Source: an uncultured Clostridia bacterium (GTDB lineage: Bacteria > Bacillota > Clostridia > Oscillospirales > CAG-272). From it: a stretch of 16,531 nucleotides of DNA. The notes below the pieces were generated by a model that saw only the letters and a list, made by a program, of their open reading frames with translations, was not told the origin of the DNA and ran no database searches. A program made the position numbers and the translations under genes. The stretch's first letter is position 1. Each line of letters begins with the position of its first letter. The stretch is from assembly GCA_937898155.1 (NCBI GenBank), contig CALEJO010000047.1, positions 1 to 16,531 of the forward strand. The letters are read 5' to 3'. Of this stretch, positions 7,610 to 14,169 are shown piece after piece.

Positions 7610-9385
7610 ATGATCAAACGGTTGGCAACCTGCGTCAGAGAATTCAAAAAGCCGGCGATTTTGACGCTATTTCTTATGGTCGGGGAAGCGATCATCGAAA
7701 CGCTGATCCCCTATATCACGGCAACGTATCTGATCAACTACCTGCAAGACGCGAACAACACGGGCGCGGGATTGGATATGAAGCACGTGATCCTCGTCGG
7801 CGTCGTTTTGGTGGTGATGGCGGTCTGCTCGCTGACGTGCGGCGGACTTGCGGGCTTCACCTGCGCCAAGGCGTCCGCGGGATTCGCGCGCAATCTGCGC
7901 TCGGATATGTTCCATAAAATCCAGAGCTTCACGTTCGTCAATATCGACCGCTTTTCGTCGTCCTCGCTCGTCACGCGTATGACGACGGACGTCGGCAACG
8001 TGCAGATGTCGTTCATGATGCTGATCCGCACGGCGATCCGCAGTCCGCTGATGCTGATCTTCTCGGTCTTTATGGCGGTCTTCATGGGCGGTTGGCTCGC
8101 CGCGACGTTCGCCGTCGTGATCCCCGTTCTGGTGGTCGGTCTGCTGTTCGTGGCGAAAAAGGCGATGCCCGCGTTCCGCCGCGTCTTCAAAAAATACGAC
8201 CGGCTGAACGAATCCATTGAGGAAAACGTCCGCGCGATGCGCGTCGTCAAGGGCTTCTCCCGCGAAGAATACGAGAAAAAGAAATTCGGCGCGGCGGCGG
8301 ATTCCATCTGCAACGACTTCACGAAAGCGGAACGCATCGTGGCGTGCAATACGCCGATCATGAACTTCTGTATGTATTTCAACATGGTGTTTATTTTGCT
8401 CGTCGGCGCGTTTCTGGCGATCGAAATGCCGGAGACCGGCGTGCGCATCGGTCACATCTCGGCGCTTCTGACCTACGGTATGCAGGTGTTGATGTCGCTG
8501 ATGATGCTTTCGATGATCTACGTCACGCTGACGATCTCCGCGGAATCGGCGCACCGTGTCTGCGAGGTGCTGGACGAAGTGCCCGAGATGACGAGCCCTG
8601 AAAACGCCGTCACGGAAGTCAGGGACGGCTCGATCGACTTTGAAAACGTCAGCTTCAAATATGCCGCGGAAGCGAAGAAATACGCGCTCGCGGACATTGA
8701 TCTGCACATTCGCTCCGGCATGACGGTCGGCATCCTCGGCGGCACCGGATCGAGTAAATCGTCGCTCGTTCAGCTGATCCCGCGCCTTTACGACGTCAAT
8801 ACCGGCGCGGTCAAGGTCGGCGGCATCGACGTGCGCGACTATGATATCACGACGCTCCGCGATTCCGTGGCGATGGTGCTGCAAAAGAACGTGCTGTTCG
8901 CCGGCACGATTAAAGAAAATCTGCGCTGGGGCAATCCCGACGCGACGGACGACGAGCTCGTCGAGGCGTGCAAGCTCGCGCAGGCGCACGAATTCGTGAT
9001 CGCGCATCCGAACGGATATGATACTTACATCGAGCAGGGCGGCACGAACGTCTCCGGCGGGCAGAAGCAACGTCTCTGCATCGCGCGCGCCCTTCTGAAA
9101 AAACCGAAGATTCTGATCCTCGACGACTCGACGAGCGCGGTCGATACGAAGACCGACGCGCTGATCCGCGCGGGCTTCAAATCCTATATTCCCGAAACGA
9201 CGAAGATCATCATCGCACAGCGCGTCGCGTCCGTGCAGGACGCTGATCTGATCCTCGTCATGGACGGCGGCAGAATCAGCGCGATGGGCACGCACGACGA
9301 ACTGATGCAGTCGAGCGAAATCTATCGCGAGGTCTATGAATCGCAGACGAACGGAGGTGGAGAAGATGACAAAGACGCAGAATAA
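7610..9385 (+). CDS. heterodimeric ABC exporter, half-transporter with degenerate ATP site
   Basis: This 591-residue half-transporter has an N-terminal type 1 exporter membrane domain (six helices, about 15-310) and a C-terminal nucleotide-binding domain (about 340-575). The Walker A is GGTGSSKSS (377-385), with Ser in place of the Gly before Lys383. The signature is a good VSGGQ (481-485). Walker B ends in LDD, so the catalytic Glu is Asp506. The H-loop His is Gln537 (IIAQR). This pattern matches the degenerate-site subunit of heterodimeric exporters such as TM287 of TM287/288 and its BmrCD-like relatives. It should pair with the next gene product. ATG at 7610 follows AGAAAGGAA; an in-frame upstream ATG at 7529 lies inside the MarR gene and is rejected. 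The protein overlaps the next gene by 20 bases. The substrate is unknown; drug or toxic-compound efflux is inferred from the MarR partner. Confidence 0.94.
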   Translation: MIKRLATCVREFKKPAILTLFLMVGEAIIETLIPYITATYLINYLQDANNTGAGLDMKHVILVGVVLVVMAVCSLTCGGLAGFTCAKASAGFARNLRSDMFHKIQSFTFVNIDRFSSSSLVTRMTTDVGNVQMSFMMLIRTAIRSPLMLIFSVFMAVFMGGWLAATFAVVIPVLVVGLLFVAKKAMPAFRRVFKKYDRLNESIEENVRAMRVVKGFSREEYEKKKFGAAADSICNDFTKAERIVACNTPIMNFCMYFNMVFILLVGAFLAIEMPETGVRIGHISALLTYGMQVLMSLMMLSMIYVTLTISAESAHRVCEVLDEVPEMTSPENAVTEVRDGSIDFENVSFKYAAEAKKYALADIDLHIRSGMTVGILGGTGSSKSSLVQLIPRLYDVNTGAVKVGGIDVRDYDITTLRDSVAMVLQKNVLFAGTIKENLRWGNPDATDDELVEACKLAQAHEFVIAHPNGYDTYIEQGGTNVSGGQKQRLCIARALLKKPKILILDDSTSAVDTKTDALIRAGFKSYIPETTKIIIAQRVASVQDADLILVMDGGRISAMGTHDELMQSSEIYREVYESQTNGGGEDDKDAE

Positions 9386-11321
9386 GCCCCCGAAGCGCAA
9401 GATCAACTTCTCGCTTCTTCGCCGCATCATCAAGATGCTCTTCTCCTATTATCCCGTTTTGGTGCCGATCACGATCGTCGGTATCGTCTTCTCGGCGATC
9501 GTCGCCACGCTTCCCGCGATCTTCCTCGAAAAAGTGACGACCGCGATCGCGGAGTGCGTGACCTACGAAAACGGCGTGTTCGTCAGCAGCGTCGGCTGGG
9601 AAGCCGCGTCGCAGATCATCGTGCCGAAGGTGCTGACGCTCATCGCGTTTTATGTGCTTTCGCTGATCGCGCTTACGGTCGAGACACAGCTTGCTGCGGT
9701 CATCACGCAAGGCTTCCTCAATAAGATGCGTCAGACGATGTTCTCGGGGATGCAGGACCTGCCGATCAAATATTTCGATACGCATAAGCACGGCGACATC
9801 ATGTCCTATTACACGAACGACATCGACACCCTGCGTCAGCTCGTCGGGCAATCGCTCCCGACGCTGATCCGCGCGGGCATCATCGTCGTCAGCGTGCTTT
9901 GCATCATGCTTTGGTATAGCGTCTGGCTCACACTTCTGCTCCTGTTCAGCGTGATCCTGATGATCCTCGTCTCCGGCAAGCTCGGCGGCGGCTCCGCGCG
10001 GTATTTCATCCGCTTGCAGAAGACCGTCGGCAAGCAGGAGGGCTTCGTGCAGGAGATGATGAACGGGCAGAAGGTCGTCAAGGTCTTCAACCACGAAGCG
10101 CAGAGCGAGGCGGACTTCAACCGCATCAACGGCGAGCTTTACGAGGATAACTACCACGCGCACGCCTATGCGAATATGCTCGGTCCGATCATCATGAACA
10201 TCGGCAACGTGATGTATGTCATTGTCGCCGTCGTCGGGTGCCTGCTTTATCTCGCGGGCGCCTATAACCTCAGCATCGGCGGCTTGATCACGGGCAATAC
10301 TGTGCTCGGTATCGGCGTGATCGTTTCGTTCCTCCAAATGACCAAGCAGTTCACGGGCAATATCAATCAGGTTTCCCAGCAGATCAATTCGATCGTCATG
10401 GCGATGGCGGGTGCGGAACGCATCTGCACGCTGATGGACGAGGCGGCGGAGGCGGACGAGGGCTATGTGACGCTCGTCAATGCCGAGGTCGCCGAGGACG
10501 GCACGATCACGGAGACCGAGAGGCATACGGGCAAATGGGCGTGGAAGCATCCGCACACGTCGGACGGCACCGTCACCTATCAGCTCTTGCAGGGCGACGT
10601 CCGCATGACGGACGTGGACTTCTCGTATGAAGAGGGCAAGCCCGTTTTGCGGGATATCTCCGTTTACGCGGAGCCCGGACAAAAGGTGGCGTTCGTCGGC
10701 GCGACGGGCGCGGGCAAAACGACGATCACGAATCTGATCAACCGCTTCTATGACATCGAGGACGGCAAGATCCGCTATGACGGCATCAATATCAATAAGA
10801 TCAAAAAAGCCGACCTGCGCCGCTCGCTCGGCATCGTGTTGCAGGATACGAACCTGTTCACGGGCACGGTGATGGAGAACATCCGCTACGGCAAGCTCGA
10901 CGCGACGGACGAGGAATGCGTCGCGGCGGCGAAGCTCGCGGGCGCGGACGATTTCATCACACGTTTGCCGCAGGGCTATGAGACGGAGCTGACGAATAAC
11001 GGTGCGAACCTGTCGCAGGGACAGCGCCAGCTGATCTCGATCGCGCGCGCCGCGGTCGCGGACCCGCCGGTCATGATCCTTGACGAAGCGACGTCCTCGA
11101 TCGACACGCGCACCGAGGCGATCGTCCAGCGTGGTATGGACGCGCTGATGAAAGGCCGCACGGTCTTCGTCATCGCGCACCGTCTGTCCACGGTCAAAAA
11201 TTCCGATGTTATCATGGTGCTTGACCACGGTCGCATCATCGAGCGCGGCTCGCACGAAAAACTGATCGCCGAACGCGGCAATTATTATCAGCTCTATACG
11301 GGCGCGTTTGAACTCGAATAA
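9366..11321 (+). CDS. heterodimeric ABC exporter, half-transporter with canonical catalytic site
   Basis: This 651-residue partner of the preceding half-transporter has an exporter membrane domain at about 20-350. Its nucleotide-binding domain spans about 410-645: Walker A GATGAGKTT (445-453), signature LSQGQ (549-553), Walker B with MILDE (570-574, catalytic Glu574) and the H-loop in IAHRLS with His605. The canonical Walker A/B with an altered signature complements the first subunit, whose signature is good but whose catalytic residues are degenerate. One competent and one degenerate ATP site result. About 45 extra residues (about 364-410, including WAWKHPHTSDGTVTYQLL) lie between membrane and ATPase domains. 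The start ATG at 9366 has GGAGG (9353-9357) 8 bases upstream and lies inside the first ABC gene, which implies translational coupling. A terminator follows the stop directly. Confidence 0.95.
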   Translation: MTKTQNKPPKRKINFSLLRRIIKMLFSYYPVLVPITIVGIVFSAIVATLPAIFLEKVTTAIAECVTYENGVFVSSVGWEAASQIIVPKVLTLIAFYVLSLIALTVETQLAAVITQGFLNKMRQTMFSGMQDLPIKYFDTHKHGDIMSYYTNDIDTLRQLVGQSLPTLIRAGIIVVSVLCIMLWYSVWLTLLLLFSVILMILVSGKLGGGSARYFIRLQKTVGKQEGFVQEMMNGQKVVKVFNHEAQSEADFNRINGELYEDNYHAHAYANMLGPIIMNIGNVMYVIVAVVGCLLYLAGAYNLSIGGLITGNTVLGIGVIVSFLQMTKQFTGNINQVSQQINSIVMAMAGAERICTLMDEAAEADEGYVTLVNAEVAEDGTITETERHTGKWAWKHPHTSDGTVTYQLLQGDVRMTDVDFSYEEGKPVLRDISVYAEPGQKVAFVGATGAGKTTITNLINRFYDIEDGKIRYDGININKIKKADLRRSLGIVLQDTNLFTGTVMENIRYGKLDATDEECVAAAKLAGADDFITRLPQGYETELTNNGANLSQGQRQLISIARAAVADPPVMILDEATSSIDTRTEAIVQRGMDALMKGRTVFVIAHRLSTVKNSDVIMVLDHGRIIERGSHEKLIAERGNYYQLYTGAFELE

Positions 11322-11325
11322 AGAG

Positions 11326-11352
11326 AAAAAGCCGCTGAAAAGCGGCTTTTTT
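11326..11352 (+). terminator. intrinsic terminator of the MarR-ABC operon
   Basis: AAAAAGCCGCT, a GAAA loop and AGCGGCTTTTTT form a perfect hairpin with a T run, starting 5 bases after the stop at 11321. GAAA is a stable tetraloop. It separates this operon from the sugar kinase gene, which has its own promoter downstream. Confidence 0.93.
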
Positions 11353-11362
11353 CGTCTGCGTC

Positions 11363-11391
11363 TTGCGCTTTGGCGCGCGGTATGCTACAAT
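11363..11391 (+). promoter_or_regulatory. extended -10 promoter of the PfkB kinase gene
   Basis: TTGCGC (11363-11368) and TACAAT (11386-11391) are 17 bases apart. A TG one base before the -10 (TGCTACAAT, 11383-11391) makes an extended -10 element that would compensate for the weak -35. The ribosome binding site and ATG follow within about 25 bases, leaving a leader of only about 20 bases. I see no clear operator. Confidence 0.7.
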
Positions 11392-11416
11392 GAAGAAAAA
11401 ACCTGCGGAGGTCTCC

Positions 11417-12349
11417 ATGAATCTGATGACGCTGACGCTGAATCCGGCGTTTGATCTCTATTGCCGCGTGCCGGCGTTCGCGCCGTATCACGAAAATCTC
11501 GCGCGGTTCGTCGCGAAAGACGCGGGCGGCAAGGGCATCAATCTTTCCCGCGCGCTGACGGCGAACAATGTGCCGAATACGGCGCTCGTCGTGCTCGGCG
11601 AGGAGAACGCGCCGGACTTTTGCCGTGCGCTTGCGGCGGACGGATTGACACTCCGCACGTTGACGGTCGCGGGGCGCATCCGCGAAAACATCACGATCTT
11701 ATCCGACGGCGCGCCCGAAACGCGCGTCAGCTTTCCCGGTTTTTCGGCGGACGCGGCGCTTCTCGACCGCGTGGAGAGGGAAGTGCTGTCGCTTTCAAAC
11801 GGGGAAACGGTTCTGACGGTGACGGGACGGCTCCCCGACGGCATGACGAGCGCGGACATTTTACCGATGCTCTCGCGCTTTTCGGCGCACGGTGTCCGGC
11901 TCGTGATCGACTCCAAATCTTTTTCGCCCGACGACCTGCGCGCCCTGCGTCCGTGGCTCATCAAGCCGAACGAGGAGGAGCTCACCGCTTATCTCGGACA
12001 CGCGATCGGCTCGCGCGCGAACGTGCGCGACGCGGCAAAGACATTTTGCGATGCCGGCATCGAATATGCGCTCGTCAGTCTCGGCGCGGACGGCGCGATG
12101 CTTGTTTGCCGCGAAGGGGTCTTTTGCGCGACACCTCCGAAAATATCTGTGGCATCGACGGTCGGCGCGGGCGATAGCATGATCGCCGGATTCCTCGCCG
12201 CGAAGACGCGCGGCGCATCCTCCGCCGACGCTTTGCGGACGGCGGTCGCCTATGGCACGGCGGCTTGCCTGAGGGAGGGAACGCGTCCGCCGCTCCCCGC
12301 CGATATCGCGGCTTTGATGCCGCAAATTTACGTTCAACAGGAAGAATAA
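11417..12349 (+). CDS. PfkB family hexose kinase, 1-phosphofructokinase or tagatose-6-phosphate kinase like
   Basis: This 310-residue cytoplasmic kinase belongs to the FruK/LacC branch of the PfkB family, which phosphorylates fructose 1-phosphate or tagatose 6-phosphate to the bisphosphate. Evidence: the N-terminal TLTLNPAFD (5-13) typical of this branch, the first PfkB signature AGGKGINLSRAL (36-47), KPNEEEL (183-189), SLGADGA (221-227), and the ATP/catalytic motif TVGAGDSMIAGF (248-259) with the expected catalytic Asp253. GGAGG (11407-11411) lies 5 bases before ATG at 11417. Upstream in-frame starts lack this and would place the start in the promoter. No PTS permease, DeoR/LacI regulator or aldolase gene adjoins it, so its substrate cannot be fixed by context and I give no symbol. 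It is flanked by terminators on both sides and is probably monocistronic. Confidence 0.9.
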   Translation: MNLMTLTLNPAFDLYCRVPAFAPYHENLARFVAKDAGGKGINLSRALTANNVPNTALVVLGEENAPDFCRALAADGLTLRTLTVAGRIRENITILSDGAPETRVSFPGFSADAALLDRVEREVLSLSNGETVLTVTGRLPDGMTSADILPMLSRFSAHGVRLVIDSKSFSPDDLRALRPWLIKPNEEELTAYLGHAIGSRANVRDAAKTFCDAGIEYALVSLGADGAMLVCREGVFCATPPKISVASTVGAGDSMIAGFLAAKTRGASSADALRTAVAYGTAACLREGTRPPLPADIAALMPQIYVQQEE

Positions 12350-12353
12350 GCAT

Positions 12354-12396
12354 AAAAATCCCCGTGATGATAGTCATCGCGGGGATTTCTTTTTTT
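12354..12396. terminator. bidirectional terminator between convergent genes
   Basis: A 15-base stem (12356-12370 with 12374-12388, one G-U wobble) encloses the 3-base loop TAG. The plus-strand side runs into CTTTTTTT; the minus-strand side runs into a five-T run. It lies 6 bases after the kinase stop and 6 bases after the stop of the convergent glycerophosphotransferase-like gene, so it can serve both. Confidence 0.92.
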
Positions 12397-13627
12397 ATTC
12401 CGTCTGCTCGGTGAGCGCCGTGATCCGTTCGGCGAGCCTGAGGCAGGCATCCGCGTCGCGCACGGGGAAAACGGCGTCGGCGTTTTTCGCCGCCGTTTTG
12501 CTCACGGCAAATCCGTTTTTGACGAGCGCGCGCAAGGCGGAAAGCAATTTTTCCTCGTTTTGCACGATGCTTCCGAAGCCGTCATGGTCGCGGTCAAACC
12601 AACCGCGCGGATAGTTCGCGTCGGTCATACCCGGAAGCGCCAGATAGACGACGGGGCGGCGCGCAAAGGCAAAATCAAACGCCACGCTCGAATAATCCGT
12701 GAGCAGGACGGCGCTTTCGCGCACCGCTTCGCCGACGTCGGGCGTTCCGAAAATGATGCGTGGCGAGGACGCGGTAAAGAGCGGCGCGAAGCGCGCAAGC
12801 TCCGTGTGAAACGCAAAGGTGAGCGTCAGATCGGCTTTTTCCAAAAACGCCGCGAGCGCGGGGCTATGTAAAAGCGTGTCGAGCGAGCAGAAAAACTCCG
12901 TTGTCGCGAACGCTTCGGCGGACAGCGACGAAAACGCCGCGCGCCAGGTCGGCATCAGCAAAATCTGCCGTTTCGGTTTCGCGGAAAGGAGCGCGTCGTA
13001 TCGCGCCATGCCGAGGAGCGCCACCGTTTCGTCGGGATAGCCGTAGCGTGCCCGCACAAAGTCAAATTCGGGCGCGGCACCGCAGACGAACAGATCAAAA
13101 TTCGTCTGTCCGGCGTAAAGCGCAGGGATGTCGTCTTTGAGGATGCCGTGTTGCAAAAAGACGGTCTTGCCGCGCGTCGTAAGGAGCTTCCGCCCTTTGG
13201 GGCTGTTCATCAGCGGCAGATCGGGCGACGCACCAAAAAGATGCGTGCTGATCTTGACGGTCGGCAGAAAATAGAAGAGGGCGTGCCGCGTGGAGTTTTT
13301 CGTCAGCACTTTGCCGACGGCGGCGACCTTTTCCCGATCGGGAGCGCCTTTTTCGAGGATGTAGTAAGCGCGGATTTCCGGCATATGCGCGCGGACGTAG
13401 CAAAAGAGATGCCACGCGTTGTCACATGCCGCGTCGCCGCGCTCCGAAAAGAGCCAGACCGTGCGATACTCGTCCGCGTGCGGCACGCACGCCGCGATCC
13501 CCTTGAAGAAGAGCATCCGCAAAAGGCGCAGAGCGAGCGAAACGCGATTTCGTGTCCGATCCCAGACCTTTTTCATGTTCTTCCAAATCTGTTTGATTTG
13601 ATCCCATGCCTGTTTGATCTTGTTCAT
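12395..13627 (-). CDS. CDP-glycerol glycerophosphotransferase family protein (TagB/TagF-like)
   Basis: This 410-residue protein is of the family that transfers glycerol phosphate from CDP-glycerol onto wall teichoic acid or another surface glycan at the inner membrane face. Recognisable features are FLQHGILKDD (157-166) with the conserved His160, MPTWR (225-229), and LLTDYSSVAFDFAFARRPVV (308-327), which holds the DYSS nucleotide-binding motif near Asp311. The first 35 residues form a basic amphipathic helix with Trp at 8, 15 and 22, a likely monotopic membrane anchor. The length matches the catalytic core and TagB-like members rather than the long TagF polymerases. It starts by a 4-base ATGA overlap with the acetyltransferase stop and has GGGAGGAG upstream. 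It is the last gene of the glycan operon. Primase and polymerase roles cannot be separated here, and the acceptor may be a capsule rather than teichoic acid. Confidence 0.88.
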   Translation of the reverse strand: MNKIKQAWDQIKQIWKNMKKVWDRTRNRVSLALRLLRMLFFKGIAACVPHADEYRTVWLFSERGDAACDNAWHLFCYVRAHMPEIRAYYILEKGAPDREKVAAVGKVLTKNSTRHALFYFLPTVKISTHLFGASPDLPLMNSPKGRKLLTTRGKTVFLQHGILKDDIPALYAGQTNFDLFVCGAAPEFDFVRARYGYPDETVALLGMARYDALLSAKPKRQILLMPTWRAAFSSLSAEAFATTEFFCSLDTLLHSPALAAFLEKADLTLTFAFHTELARFAPLFTASSPRIIFGTPDVGEAVRESAVLLTDYSSVAFDFAFARRPVVYLALPGMTDANYPRGWFDRDHDGFGSIVQNEEKLLSALRALVKNGFAVSKTAAKNADAVFPVRDADACLRLAERITALTEQTE

Positions 13628-14169
13628 TCGCGCTCCTCCCTATTATGAATCGGTCGCGCGGGATTGCCCGCCACGACGGTTTTTGCGGAAATTTCTCCCG
13701 AAACGACGCTCCCCGCGCCGATCACTGCGCCGTCACCGATGCGCACCCCGGGCAAGATCGTCACACGGGCGCCGATCCAAACGTCGTTTCCGATGACGAC
13801 GGGGGAGAGTGTCTCGCCCTGCGTATTCATCGGCACGTGCGTGCGGTCGAAGCGGTGATTTTTCGTGAGGATCAGACAGTCCGGTCCCATCATCACGTCG
13901 CGTCCGAGGATGGTGCCCTCGCCGATCTCGGCGCGAATGCCGAGGGCTGAGCGGTCGCCGAGCGCGATGTCGGACGCAAACCGCGCTCCTTTTTCGATAT
14001 TGACGTCTTTGCCGCAGAAGGAGAGAATCTGCTTCGCGGCGGCACGGCGAAGCACCTTGCCGAGACGCCCGAACGGTCTTGCTTCCGAACGGGGAAGCGG
14101 GGCGGCAAGTATATAAAGCAGTCTGCCGCCGAAGCGGGAAAGGCGCGATTTCATCGGACGGTCTTTCAT
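13624..14169 (-). CDS. hexapeptide-repeat acyltransferase (surface polysaccharide O-acetyltransferase)
   Basis: This 181-residue left-handed beta-helix acyltransferase of the WcaF/maltose-acetyltransferase/LacA type probably O-acetylates a sugar of the glycan made by its neighbours, using acetyl-CoA. Hexapeptide repeats run from about 55 to 170. They include VNIEKGARF (56-64), the catalytic-type His105 in LTKNHRF, and the C-terminal block VVIGNDVWIGARVTILPGVR (124-143), ending with VVAGNPAR (165-172). The basic N-terminal 50 residues with LLYILAAPLP resemble those of capsule-cluster relatives. I chose ATG at 14169: it overlaps the stop of the upstream gene as ATGA and has AAAGGAGG about 10 bases upstream. 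Longer in-frame starts run through the upstream gene. The downstream junction is also ATGA. The acceptor sugar is unknown. Confidence 0.9.
   Translation of the reverse strand: MKDRPMKSRLSRFGGRLLYILAAPLPRSEARPFGRLGKVLRRAAAKQILSFCGKDVNIEKGARFASDIALGDRSALGIRAEIGEGTILGRDVMMGPDCLILTKNHRFDRTHVPMNTQGETLSPVVIGNDVWIGARVTILPGVRIGDGAVIGAGSVVSGEISAKTVVAGNPARPIHNREERE

Noticed and set aside
9276..11255. Long open frame on the minus strand opposite the second ABC gene, and a similar one at 7667-9433 opposite the first
   Set aside because: Both are low-complexity Arg/His/Asp-rich shadow translations with no recognisable domain. The plus strand encodes clear ABC exporters with ribosome binding sites and a terminator.
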